Origin: Nitrospira sp. KM1
GTDB lineage: Bacteria; Nitrospirota; Nitrospiria; Nitrospirales; Nitrospiraceae
NCBI RefSeq assembly: GCF_011405515.1
Contig: NZ_AP022671.1
Coordinates: 1,116,001 to 1,180,000 of the forward strand
Length of the DNA stretch: 64,000 bases
Direction of reading: 5' to 3'
The notes under the pieces are model-generated. The model searched no databases. It was not told the DNA's origin and worked only from the letters and a program-made list of their open reading frames with translations. Within the stretch, counting starts at the first letter, position 1; each line of letters begins with the position of its first letter. The translations under genes were made by a program, and so were the position numbers. Below, piece by piece: positions 17,092 through 25,215 of this stretch.

Positions 17092-17532
17092 ATGACGATC
17101 AAGAGAATGGACCATGTCAGCGTCGTGGTCGACGACCTCACAGCCGCCATCGCCTTCTTCACCAATCTCGGCATGTCACTGGAAGGCGAGAGGCCGGTCG
17201 AGGGAGCCTGGGTGGACCGCCTCGTCGGGCTCAAGGGCGTCAAGGTCGACATTGCCATGATGCGAACCCCGGACGGCCACGAGCGGGTCGAGCTGACGAA
17301 GTTCTGCAATCCGGAGTCGGTCTGGGCCGAGCCGGCGATCGCTCCGCCGAACACGCTGGGCCTCCGGCAGATCATGTTCGCTGTCGAAGACCTCGACGAC
17401 ACCGTGGCCCGCATGCGTGACCATGGCGCCGAACTCATCGGCGAGGTGGTCCAGTACGAGGACATGTATCGGCTCTGTTACCTGCGAGGCCCGGCGGGCA
17501 TCATCGTCGCACTGGCCGAAGAACTCTTCTGA
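17092..17532 (+). CDS. VOC-family (glyoxalase/dioxygenase-like) protein
   Basis: A 146-aa protein of the vicinal oxygen chelate fold with its two beta-alpha-beta units: MDHVSVVVDDLTAAIAFFTN (about 5-25) and LRQIMFAVEDLDDTVARM (about 85-103). Candidate metal ligands are H8, a glutamate in HERVELTKF and a late glutamate. Such proteins include lyases, dioxygenases and resistance proteins, and the substrate cannot be told. The gene is clearly richer in GC than its neighbours and follows a transposase remnant, so recent acquisition is likely. No integron attC site could be drawn around it. Confidence 0.85.
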   Translation: MTIKRMDHVSVVVDDLTAAIAFFTNLGMSLEGERPVEGAWVDRLVGLKGVKVDIAMMRTPDGHERVELTKFCNPESVWAEPAIAPPNTLGLRQIMFAVEDLDDTVARMRDHGAELIGEVVQYEDMYRLCYLRGPAGIIVALAEELF

Positions 17533-17638
17533 AGCGTTCTCCCCTTCCGGCAAAGCGGCGGGGCGCTCCTTCGCCTCCGAATCAGGGTTGGCAACCATCC
17601 TTCTTTCTCGCCTGCTTGCGCTGCGGTTTTGTTAGGCA

Positions 17639-17866
17639 CTAACTGACACGCTCAAATTTTCCTTCGTCTTGCTTATAGACCTTCGTCGTGTCGCTCTCCA
17701 TGAGATTCTTCGATGGATTGTCCCAACGAATGACATAATGGGACGATCCGTCAGGCTCCCAGTGACAGCTGACGACGTGCGCCCTGGCACCGGCAATACC
17801 AGGCCACCATTCCTCTTTGAGTCTGATTTGGTCGCCTCGATTAAAGGCGAGATCATCGGAGGACAT
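17639..17866 (-). CDS. Small SH3-like (DUF1918-type) protein
   Basis: A 75-aa soluble protein with GDQIRLKEEWW near the start and SSHYVIRWDNPSKN in the middle, a layout like the small beta-barrel DUF1918 family. A diverged second copy lies 140 bp upstream. No function is inferred, and the ribosome site before 17866 is weak. Confidence 0.6.
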   Translation of the reverse strand: MSSDDLAFNRGDQIRLKEEWWPGIAGARAHVVSCHWEPDGSSHYVIRWDNPSKNLMESDTTKVYKQDEGKFERVS

Positions 17867-18005
17867 GCATCATTGTACGAAGGAGCAGGACCTTGCGAAA
17901 CATCTGATTAGATACGTCGGCTTTTACTGCCGTTTTGGCCGGGGGCTAGACGTTGAGGACGGGCTAACCTGGGGGACGTGAAATCAAAAAAGCGAAGAGA
18001 ATGTC

Positions 18006-18203
18006 TTACGGCACCATCGGCTCAAACCGATGTTCGTCACGTTTAGAAATTTTGGAGTGTGTGCCCGGTGAGACATTGGACGACACATGGTCCCAGCGAA
18101 TTAATGTGTATGGGCTCTGCGGTGCCCAGACGATCGCGAGAACGGTGACTGTCGCTCCCAAGCTGAATCTCGCACTGACGCAAGGCCGGAGGCACATCAC
18201 CAC
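18006..18203 (-). pseudogene. Decayed second copy of the small SH3-like gene
   Basis: The last 36 residues (SPYTLIRWDHVSSN...RDEHRFEP) align with the C-terminal half of the protein at 17639-17866 (HYVIRWDNPSKN...KQDEGKFER). The N-terminal half keeps little similarity and lacks the GDQIRL stretch. It looks like a degenerate tandem duplicate. Confidence 0.45.
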
Positions 18204-18215
18204 CAGGCCTTGCGT
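18178..18215. terminator. 10-bp perfect stem-loop after the lipoprotein gene
   Basis: ACGCAAGGCC and GGCCTTGCGT form a perfect 10-bp stem with an 18-nt loop, 15 bp beyond the stop of the lipoprotein at 18230. There is no clear U-run, so it may be a processing or stability element rather than an intrinsic terminator. Confidence 0.4.
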
Positions 18216-18229
18216 TCCCTACATCTTTG

Positions 18230-19288
18230 CTAAATCTTTCTAATAGCGATCACTCGACCATCGGCATCGACTTGAGCCCGCACATAATCACCAGACTGCA
18301 TATTCCCCAGCACATCCGGTGTAAACCACACCGGAGTTTCCGTGCCATTTCCCTCTCGCAGGACATAATGACCGCGTCCATCCGCTCTTGAAGTAGCATC
18401 GGCTCGAATTAATTGGCCATCGAGAGTTCGAGCATTCGCAGCCGCAGGCAGGCGCGTGTTCTTAGGATTGATGCCCGCCGCCTGGGACAACAGGATACGA
18501 GCCTCTTGTACATGGTTGGTGGCGTCCATCAATGAATAGCGGGCCGGACACTCGGGATCGTCATACACCATGTTACCGTTGATATCCGCATGGGTCGCGC
18601 AATGACTTCTGAGTGTCCTGCCCCTGGTCGCAACCTCATGGGCTTCGGGTCGGAGCGGCATGGCTAATGTCTCTCTCAGCGCCACGATGCCTTCACTTAA
18701 GCCGGGAACATTTCCGGCGCGTTGAGCTTCCTTGGCATTGTTCAGAGATAACTCTGTATGGCTGAACATCTCTGCGGCATTGCCCTGGCTGCCGGCGGTC
18801 TCCGCCTCACGAGCATGCTTGACCGCTTTTTCGATATAGCGGTCAAAATATGCGCTTTCTCTGGTCAGTGCCACGTTCTCATAACTGCTTCCCATTTCCT
18901 GGAGCGGCTGACGACCGCGGGCTGGACAGGAAGGATCATCATAGACGACATTGCCCCTGGAATCCGTATGAGAGCGACAGACGGTCTTTTGCCTGGCATC
19001 TTTATGAGGATTACCGGCCATGGGCCGATTCTCGGGCCTACAGTCCGGTGACGCTGTCATGTCGCCCTTCTGGTCCGCGCAGCCGACAACGCGCTCCGAG
19101 TCCAACTTATTGTCCCCAGCTCCAGTTGGGTTGATCGGCACAGGACGTTCAGTCACTGCCGGACCGGCGTCCGATGGGTACGTACGGTCGGCCGAGCGTG
19201 TCTGCTGTCGCATCGAGCAGGAAGCGCTCATCACTAAAGCGATGGCCAATACGCCTACTGGCACTATGGTCTGAATTCGCAACGACAT
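18230..19288 (-). CDS. Lipoprotein with repeated CPAR cysteine motif
   Basis: A 352-aa secreted lipoprotein of unknown role. The signal peptide ends at a lipobox-like SAS-C24. Two copies of a short motif, HxDxxGNxVYDDPxCPAR, occur at about 105-125 and 230-252, each with flanking cysteines (disulfides likely). The C-terminal 60 residues form a small domain (GHYVLREGNGTETPVWFTPD...ADGRVIAIRKI). The start at 19288 follows GGAGG. A sigma-54-type promoter and a GGACA dyad half-match lie upstream, as for the stress genes further on. Confidence 0.8.
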   Translation of the reverse strand: MSLRIQTIVPVGVLAIALVMSASCSMRQQTRSADRTYPSDAGPAVTERPVPINPTGAGDNKLDSERVVGCADQKGDMTASPDCRPENRPMAGNPHKDARQKTVCRSHTDSRGNVVYDDPSCPARGRQPLQEMGSSYENVALTRESAYFDRYIEKAVKHAREAETAGSQGNAAEMFSHTELSLNNAKEAQRAGNVPGLSEGIVALRETLAMPLRPEAHEVATRGRTLRSHCATHADINGNMVYDDPECPARYSLMDATNHVQEARILLSQAAGINPKNTRLPAAANARTLDGQLIRADATSRADGRGHYVLREGNGTETPVWFTPDVLGNMQSGDYVRAQVDADGRVIAIRKI

Positions 19289-19399
19289 GTGGTCCTCCAA
19301 GGTTTTTCAACTGGCTCTCGTGAATAAATGCAGCCCTTGTTCAAGTGTTCAAGAACATCTTGAAACTCTAAGAGGGGCGGCAACATTGTAAGGAATCAG

Positions 19400-19415
19400 T
19401 GCAAGGGTGGGACCT
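19400..19415 (-). promoter_or_regulatory. Sigma-54 promoter candidate of the lipoprotein gene
   Basis: Minus strand AGGTCCCACCCTTGCA: GG at 19413-19414, ten bases, then GC at 19401-19402 inside TTGCA. The predicted leader is about 100 nt. The nearest GGACA-type site (19496-19508) is 89 bp from the -24 element. Confidence 0.62.
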
Positions 19416-19442
19416 GATGCAGTATGCCGCAATGAATGACTG

Positions 19443-19531
19443 TGATCACGCGCACTTATCTATATTTGTGTTTGTGTGTTGCGCCCTTATGGGAAGGACA
19501 GAGCGCGCATGCCCTTTAGGATGATCACGCG
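19443..19531. repeat. Two TGATCACGCG direct repeats 79 bp apart
   Basis: TGATCACGCG occurs at 19443-19452 and 19522-19531. Both copies lie upstream of the lipoprotein's sigma-54 promoter, with a GGACAGAGCGCGC element (19496-19508) between them. They may be extra activator or repressor sites. Confidence 0.45.
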
Positions 19532-19971
19532 GAAAACTACAGTGCGGAGTTCACGTCTGAGAGCACATCAGAGGAATTCGTAAACGGGTGCAAAACAGAG
19601 CATGATTCGATTCTCCAAGATGCGCGAACTTAAAGAACTAATATTTTCCCTTTAGACTGTTTTCAGGACACAACGTATCTGCCAAGACAGCTTGTCATCG
19701 AGATCAGACGGTGCAAGATTTCTTTCGCTCGGTACTCTAGAACATCACTAACATCACTCTGGCGCTTCGTACGCTTACTGCATCACGGCATGATTGTTCA
19801 CTAGGAACCCGTACCGTCCTACTCACCTCTTTCATACGGCACCAAGATAATAGGCGGCTAGTACAGCCTTACGTAGTTGTCTCCCCTTGAACACAGGATG
19901 ACAACAGGTCTAGGCTAGCGCTGCCCGACAGTGGGAGATGCTTGCAGTTCACCGGGAAACGGCGGGATGCC
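19532..19971. other. 440-bp non-coding stretch with weak GGACA-type dyads
   Basis: No gene is recognised. GGACACAACGTAT (19666-19678) and AGACAGCTTGTCA (19685-19697) resemble the paired dyads found upstream of the sigma-54 genes, but their centres are 19 rather than 18 bp apart. Confidence 0.4.
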
Positions 19972-20169
19972 ATGACCATAGATGACATTTTCGGAATGCT
20001 CCTGTTTATCGGCGGGGCTCTCGGAACGATCGTCCTGTTCGTGCTTCTTTATCTGGAGTGGGGATTCAACAACAGGCCCAGCCAGAGACCTCGGCGACGT
20101 TCCTTCGTGACCGTCACAGGTGATCACCTCAGGTTTCTGCTCGGAAATAAGCCGTCGCGCTCGAGATGA
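19972..20169 (+). CDS. Small single-span membrane protein
   Basis: A 65-aa protein with one strong membrane helix (about 7-30, GMLLFIGGALGTIVLFVLLYL) followed by a basic cytoplasmic tail (RPSQRPRRRSF). An in-frame TTG at 19942 could extend it by ten residues. There is no family assignment, and the gene is supported mainly by its hydrophobic-then-basic layout. Confidence 0.5.
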   Translation: MTIDDIFGMLLFIGGALGTIVLFVLLYLEWGFNNRPSQRPRRRSFVTVTGDHLRFLLGNKPSRSR

Positions 20170-20398
20170 GCTATTGAGGGTATCAACCGCCGCAGCTACC
20201 TTCGCTCAAGGCTAGACACCTTGTCTTATTAGGAGCCACATGTCCCTGACACATGAGGCAATGATATTCAAACGGCGTCCACAATCTGATCGGCACCCGA
20301 AGTCTTCGGCACAATGTACACAACTCCGGCATTCCATGGTATTATCCCTGCCTATCGCTCGCCATGTTCGACCCCGCTATCAATAGCTCCTTCGCACT

Positions 20399-21475
20399 GT
20401 GACAGCACGAGACCGGAATCTGACGAGGCAGGCTGCCCGGCATCTCCTGTTCTATGTCTGGATCATCGCACTGCTGTTGCCAGCGGCTGCGACGCCTTGT
20501 GACGCATTCGACTGGGTTCCGTCCGACGAGGAGATTCAAAAATACAGAAAGAGCTGGAATCCGTTTTCGGAAGGCCCCCTATTGATTCAGTCCGTCGATA
20601 TTCATCCGGCAGGCCAGTTGTCCGTTCGGCCGTTTGTCTTCTCTCAAGTGGCTGAAAAAAGTTATGGCAACACACTCTCGCTGCCTTCCGAGGCTAAGGA
20701 CGGTCCGGTGCATACGTACGCCGTCTCGCCGCTCGTGACCATGACCTATGGACTCTCGAATCACTTCGAACTGGGGGCGGCGACGTCGATGATCGCTTTC
20801 TGGTCGAAAGACACGACTTCGGCCAATGCGGGGAACGGCGGCCCGTGGACGACCGACGCGGGTATGGGCGATACCTCGATCATCTTGAAGTACCGGCCGG
20901 TGGTTCAGGATCCAGACAGCGCGAGGCCGTCCTTCACGCTCTATCAGCAGCTGATCTTGCCGACAAGCCGATGGACCGGGACGGAGCGCCCGCCGGGTGG
21001 TGTGGCGCCGCTCGGACGATTGCCCTCCACGCGGTTCGGCGAGTTAGGATTTACGGAAGGCGCCACATTCAGAAAAAATCTGAAACCATTCCGGCTGAGC
21101 GGCGGAGTCTACTACACGTATTCGGCTCCAGGCAGCGACAACAACCAAACGACATACGTTGGAGACGTCATCAATACTCGGTTGGTTTTCGAACACTTTC
21201 TCAGTGAGAAACATGGTTTTGCCTACAACCTGGAACTGGCAACGGTCCATACCGGCACGTGGCGACTCGACGGCCATTCAGTCAATCGAGGAGCAGTGAA
21301 TGGTTCGACTGTCATAGGAATCGAGCCGGCAATCCAATTCAAATTGACCGACTCAATAGTAGGTGCTCTCGGCGTGCTGTTTACCGTCGCCGGGCAAAAT
21401 GCGGCCGATGCCATTTATCCGAACTTTGCCTTCCAATGGTATTGGAACCAAGGCAAGAAAGTAATCATGCGCTAA
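20399..21475 (+). CDS. Outer-membrane beta-barrel-like exported protein
   Basis: A 358-aa protein with a signal peptide (about 1-37, ALLLPAAATPCDA) followed by amphipathic beta strands with alternating hydrophobic residues. It resembles the 'transporter / phenol meta-degradation' outer-membrane family (LVTMTYGLSNHFELGAATS; GDTSIILKYRPV). The GTG start at 20399 keeps the signal peptide complete. No substrate can be proposed. It is not obviously in an operon. Confidence 0.7.
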   Translation: MTARDRNLTRQAARHLLFYVWIIALLLPAAATPCDAFDWVPSDEEIQKYRKSWNPFSEGPLLIQSVDIHPAGQLSVRPFVFSQVAEKSYGNTLSLPSEAKDGPVHTYAVSPLVTMTYGLSNHFELGAATSMIAFWSKDTTSANAGNGGPWTTDAGMGDTSIILKYRPVVQDPDSARPSFTLYQQLILPTSRWTGTERPPGGVAPLGRLPSTRFGELGFTEGATFRKNLKPFRLSGGVYYTYSAPGSDNNQTTYVGDVINTRLVFEHFLSEKHGFAYNLELATVHTGTWRLDGHSVNRGAVNGSTVIGIEPAIQFKLTDSIVGALGVLFTVAGQNAADAIYPNFAFQWYWNQGKKVIMR

Positions 21476-21532
21476 TGGAGTGCCCTTTCGGACGATGCAC
21501 GCATTGCGCGTCATAAGAGATGGGGGAAGAAT

Positions 21533-21766
21533 CTACGTCACTGTCACGCCCGGGACCTGGCCGTCGATGATACTTTGGCCGTAACGAATACCCCGCAAGT
21601 CGGCCTCTTTCTCCGTAGCGCAAGTCCCCAGTGGGGCGATATGGCGGATAGCGGTTGAACCGCTCTCCATCCAAATCAGAATGATCTTCGGACGCCATTC
21701 ATCGTTATAGAGGCGGTGGGGAACCGATTTCACCGTGATGTTGTGATAGGTGATTGTTTGCGCCAT
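21533..21766 (-). CDS. Small CV_2116-like protein, copy 2
   Basis: A 77-aa protein (MAQTITYHNITVKSVP...) sharing the pattern of the copies at 6540-6800 and 30402-30638, including EKEADLRGIRYGQSIIDGQVPG at the end. AAAGG precedes the start. Function unknown. Confidence 0.62.
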   Translation of the reverse strand: MAQTITYHNITVKSVPHRLYNDEWRPKIILIWMESGSTAIRHIAPLGTCATEKEADLRGIRYGQSIIDGQVPGVTVT

Positions 21767-22083
21767 GACATGCCTTTTCTTGTTTCGGATTTTCCTCTGG
21801 AAATGCGTTCTCCGGCCGTCGTTGGTCGTCCGAACTTCAAGGGATGAAAATCAAGGCTCGACAGACTCGATAAGATCAATTATGACCAGTCTGAGCTGAT
21901 TTCAAGGAGAACGAACTCTAGCAGAGAGTCGCAAACCTGATCAATCGCAGAATGCTTCAAGAATAAATACGTGGTTTCGCGTTACAAGGACGCTCGAATT
22001 TTGCGCTAAGTATCTGGAAAAGCTAACGAATCCACGTCTGCGGAGGACCACCGTGGAGGGCTACAATCCTACGACTGCAGGGG
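21767..22083. other. 317-bp stretch with no recognised gene
   Basis: AT-richer sequence between two small minus-strand genes. No promoter, repeat or RNA gene stands out. Confidence 0.45.
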
Positions 22084-22305
22084 TCAAGAAGTTGGTAGTT
22101 GGTAATAGAAGACCGGTCGATGCATATTCTTACACCTGTCACATGTCCCGTCTGTTTCTCGAAGACTGTCTGGATAAAACTTCGTGGCGTAGAAGAAATC
22201 TTCCTCATAGCCGGTAGATGGGTAAAGCCTGATCAGGTGAGAGCAGGATAAACAATAATGAGCGGTGGTACGCATAAACCCAAAATGGAAAATGACCCTA
22301 TGCAT
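22084..22305 (-). CDS. Small zinc-ribbon-like protein with two CxxC knuckles
   Basis: A 73-aa product beginning MHRVIFHFGFMRTTAHYC. It contains CLSC (C18, C21) and CDRC (C55, C58), a spacing suited to one structural zinc. AGGTG lies 7 nt before the ATG at 22305. I do not recognise a named family, and the gene could be spurious. Confidence 0.45.
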   Translation of the reverse strand: MHRVIFHFGFMRTTAHYCLSCSHLIRLYPSTGYEEDFFYATKFYPDSLRETDGTCDRCKNMHRPVFYYQLPTS

Positions 22306-22479
22306 AATACACCTAATCGGCTCTGGTTGCACTAGGGCATGCACCGGGTAATCCTTAAAGTCATCGAAATTGGTCTTTGATGTCACTTGCCGGCAAGAGG
22401 CAAATTCGCCACGCTTTTTTTCACACCCTGCCGGGCTGCTATTGTCTGGCGGGATCCATGACGGAGGAATTCAAATAAC

Positions 22480-22902
22480 ATGAGTAGATACGTGACCATC
22501 GGCATGATGCTTGGAGTGCTATCGCTTGCCGTCAATCTTGGGTGTGTATCCACTAAGGACCGCGAGCGCCGTGCATTGACCGCCGAGTTCAATAAGGGCC
22601 TGGGGCAATACAAAGATCATCGAATCATAGAGGCCGGGCCTCCTGACAATTGCATGGTGAAGCAAACCGGAAGAGGAGAAGTCTGCGAATGGAAGACTAC
22701 TGACCACTCGGTGCGCTACTACTACGACGCCGGGGGAGTTGCAAGGCAGTGGACCTATAAGGATTCGCAGGTGGGAACCTTAGAGGGAGCTCAGGATCCT
22801 TCGGAATCTTCCGATCACACGGGCGAATCGGAGAGTGTCAAACAGTCGATTAAGGACGTCATCGATGACATGCGATTCACACCGGGTTTCAGCGGCCACT
22901 AG
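22480..22902 (+). CDS. Small lipoprotein of unknown function
   Basis: A 140-aa envelope protein with a signal peptide and lipobox NLGC (C22). The middle part (KDHRIIEAGPPDNC...EVCEWKTTDHSVRYYYDAGG) recalls small outer-membrane assembly lipoproteins such as the SmpA/BamE fold, without a firm match. GGAGG precedes the ATG. Confidence 0.7.
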   Translation: MSRYVTIGMMLGVLSLAVNLGCVSTKDRERRALTAEFNKGLGQYKDHRIIEAGPPDNCMVKQTGRGEVCEWKTTDHSVRYYYDAGGVARQWTYKDSQVGTLEGAQDPSESSDHTGESESVKQSIKDVIDDMRFTPGFSGH

Positions 22903-23053
22903 AAACCATATACCGAAAATCATTTCATGCTCCGGGTCGCGCCACCATTTCTTCAGGCATTGAGTGGCCGGACAGTCTAGCCGCGGCATCCACCGTTGGC
23001 ACCCTCAGAACGATCGACACACCCGGCAATAAGAACGCATCCAAATATCCCTC

Positions 23054-23084
23054 CGACAAATTGTCTAATCCGGACTATCTGTCT
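23054..23084. promoter_or_regulatory. Paired GGACA-N3-TGTCC enhancer sites before the Gly/Pro-rich gene
   Basis: CGACAAATTGTCT (centre 23060) and GGACTATCTGTCT (centre 23078) are 13-bp dyads exactly 18 bp apart, 89 and 71 bp upstream of the -24 element at 23149. Confidence 0.65.
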
Positions 23085-23147
23085 CCTTATTTTTCAGATT
23101 TTTCAGTTTTGAATATCGGTTTACCTAGGGAATCATATGAGACCCGG

Positions 23148-23163
23148 AGGTATCCTTTTTGCT
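23148..23163 (+). promoter_or_regulatory. Sigma-54 promoter candidate of the Gly/Pro-rich gene
   Basis: AGGTATCCTTTTTGCT: GG at 23149-23150, ten bases, GC at 23161-23162 within TTGCT. The start codon follows about 48 nt after the expected transcription start. Confidence 0.65.
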
Positions 23164-23221
23164 CACTTCGCCTACGGAAGTGGGAATAATGGCCCCTTAA
23201 CAGAGGAGGAGCAGCAGCACA

Positions 23222-23629
23222 ATGAACTGGAGACTGATTCTGACAGGAACAGCCGTGACTGCTTTATGTTTCGGCGCTCCGGCAGGGACTACTTTCCTCG
23301 CTCATGCACAATCTGGGGCTGCACAATCCGACAAATCACAGCAACCGGGATTGCCGAGATCAGGAGATACAACGAGTCCGTCAGGCATCGACCGCAATAC
23401 CATCCCGCATGCCGGGCCCAGCGAAAAACATTCGACGCCGGGTAGCGGAGGGAATATGGGAAGCACTGGAACGTCCGGCACCCCGAGCCCCGTTCCCCCG
23501 GTTCCAGGGCACGGTGCCCCAATGCCAGGGCACGGCACTCCAGGGTCTCCTGGTGCGGGAAGCCCCTCCATGGGTGGTTCGACTGGTGGCTCGGGTGCCG
23601 GCGGTGCAGCGGGAGGAGGCGGCCGGTAA
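23222..23629 (+). CDS. Secreted Gly/Pro/Ser-rich protein
   Basis: A 135-aa exported protein. The signal peptide is about 1-29 (ending LAHA), and the rest is low-complexity with PGHGAPMPGHGTPGSPG-type repeats and a glycine-only tail. AGGAGG precedes the ATG. It is probably disordered in the periplasm or outside the cell, possibly in the cell wall or matrix. A sigma-54 promoter with paired dyads precedes it. Confidence 0.75.
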   Translation: MNWRLILTGTAVTALCFGAPAGTTFLAHAQSGAAQSDKSQQPGLPRSGDTTSPSGIDRNTIPHAGPSEKHSTPGSGGNMGSTGTSGTPSPVPPVPGHGAPMPGHGTPGSPGAGSPSMGGSTGGSGAGGAAGGGGR

Positions 23630-23741
23630 AATCAACAATGCCTCGCGTACGATTTCAGGAAGTTTTCGATGATTCGATGACTCTTGCGTAAGACAACCGG
23701 TATTAGATTACTCGGAGCGATGGGCATCTGAAAGGGAGCCG

Positions 23742-24911
23742 ATGATTGAATTTTTCAGCCAGACCGCCGTGCGAAAATTCTTCATGAGCATGGCGCTGCT
23801 GCTTTTCCTCACCGGATGTCAATCGTACACCGAAACGTACGGCGGTCAGGAACGCAAGGCAACCTCGCCTACCAAAAAGGAAATCAAGGCCGGCATGACT
23901 GCGACCCTATCGCGGGCGGACACTGACATGCAGGCGGTGCTTACGGCCCTGCAGGATCTTGCTCCGAAGCCGATTGAATCACTCTCAGCCGAAGAGGCTA
24001 GAAAACAGCCCACACCAGCCGATGCCGTGATGATATTGCTCAGAAAGCGATCCTTAATCGTTCAACCTGAGATTGTCGGCCTGGTCGAAAATCGAACGAT
24101 TCCCGGTCCTGATGGAGCCAATATTCCCGTCCGAGTGTATACGCCACTGGGGAAGGGGCCGTTTCCCATGATCGTGTACTTCCATGGAGGCGGATGGGTG
24201 TTCGCGACCCTCGACACATATGATTCGTCCGCGCGGGCGCTGACGAATGCGGCTGGAGCCGTGGTTCTCTCTGTAGAATATAGAAAGGGGCCGGAGCATA
24301 GATTTCCTGCAGCCCATGAAGATGCGTTCGCCGCATATCATTGGGCCCAACAGCATGGTGCCGAAATCCATGGCGATCCCGCTCGTGTGGCAGTGGCTGG
24401 AGAAAGCGCAGGCGGGAATCTCGCTGCTGCAGTTCCCATCATGGCTCGAGAACGGAGGGTGCCTCTACCGGTCCATCAGCTATTGATCTATCCCGTCACG
24501 AGTCAGGACTTGAATTCCCCCTCTTACCGGGAAAATGCCGATGCCATACCGCTGAACCGCGCCATGATGCCTTGGTTTTTTGAGAAGTATTTGAACACGC
24601 CACAGGAGGCTGAGCATCCATGGATTTCCGTTGTCAATGCCAGATCGTTAAAGGAGCTGCCGCCGGCCACCATCCTCACTGCCGATATCGATCCTCTTCG
24701 TTCGGACGGAACACGGTATGCAGACCGGCTTCGGGAAGCCGGCGTACCGGTTCTGTACATGAATTACGAAGGTGTGACGCATGAATTCTTCGGCATGGGT
24801 GCGGTCGTGCTTCAAGCCAAACGGGCGGTAGAAACAGCAGGCACTGAACTTCGACACGGCTTCGAAACCGGTGCTCCGGCCGTTGGAGTTCCCGCGAACG
24901 ATTCGAAGTAG
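23742..24911 (+). CDS. Alpha/beta hydrolase lipoprotein (HSL-type esterase)
   Basis: A 389-aa carboxylesterase of the hormone-sensitive-lipase family, expected to cleave small esters. A lipoprotein signal ends at C26 (LTGC). The oxyanion-hole motif HGGGW (about 146-150) and the nucleophile motif GESAGG (about 216-221) are intact. The acid lies in DIDPLRSDG and the histidine in GVTHEFFGM. The extra 90 N-terminal residues form a helical lead before the fold. It stands alone between the secreted protein and a convergent operon. Confidence 0.88.
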   Translation: MIEFFSQTAVRKFFMSMALLLFLTGCQSYTETYGGQERKATSPTKKEIKAGMTATLSRADTDMQAVLTALQDLAPKPIESLSAEEARKQPTPADAVMILLRKRSLIVQPEIVGLVENRTIPGPDGANIPVRVYTPLGKGPFPMIVYFHGGGWVFATLDTYDSSARALTNAAGAVVLSVEYRKGPEHRFPAAHEDAFAAYHWAQQHGAEIHGDPARVAVAGESAGGNLAAAVPIMARERRVPLPVHQLLIYPVTSQDLNSPSYRENADAIPLNRAMMPWFFEKYLNTPQEAEHPWISVVNARSLKELPPATILTADIDPLRSDGTRYADRLREAGVPVLYMNYEGVTHEFFGMGAVVLQAKRAVETAGTELRHGFETGAPAVGVPANDSK

Positions 24912-25001
24912 CGGACGGCAGGAATGGCAACAGCTAGAATATTCTTTCGTGCCTCTTGTGCTGAAGGAATAGTCTAGATTGGAAGCGAGTCTGCTTAGGC
25001 C

Positions 25002-25181
25002 TTACCCGCTGCTGCCTTGACAGGCAGGGTGCTCGCACGGACAGTGCCCCCCTGGCGGGGGGGCCAGGGCCTGCTCGCATTCATCACTGCAGTACGAACT
25101 ATTTCCCCGGACCTCGCAGGTGCAAGCCTGATGGCCGCAGTGTTTCGGATAGTCGATCGTGGGCGCAGGTTTTGATTTCAT
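25002..25181 (-). CDS. Metallothionein (SmtA/BmtA type), 59 aa
   Basis: A small cysteine-rich metal-binding protein of 59 aa, just under common length cut-offs. Eight cysteines sit at 15, 20, 22, 31, 35, 47, 49 and 54, arranged as HCGHQACTC, SYCSDEC and CPCEHPAC. This matches the order of bacterial metallothioneins that bind Zn(II), Cd(II) or Cu(I), and histidines 14, 17, 46 and 51 may add ligands. It starts 34 nt after the pal stop on the same strand, so it is probably co-transcribed with pal. A very GC-rich inverted stretch (25047-25066) lies inside it. The ribosome site is weak. Confidence 0.82.
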   Translation of the reverse strand: MKSKPAPTIDYPKHCGHQACTCEVRGNSSYCSDECEQALAPPPGGHCPCEHPACQGSSG

Positions 25182-25215
25182 GATGCCGTCACGATGCGCC
25201 CCCGAGGCGAGGCAT

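Noticed and set aside
17631-17637. GTTAGGC after the VOC gene, like an integron attC core
   Set aside because: No complementary RYYYAAC core or foldable attC stem was found upstream, and no integrase is nearby.
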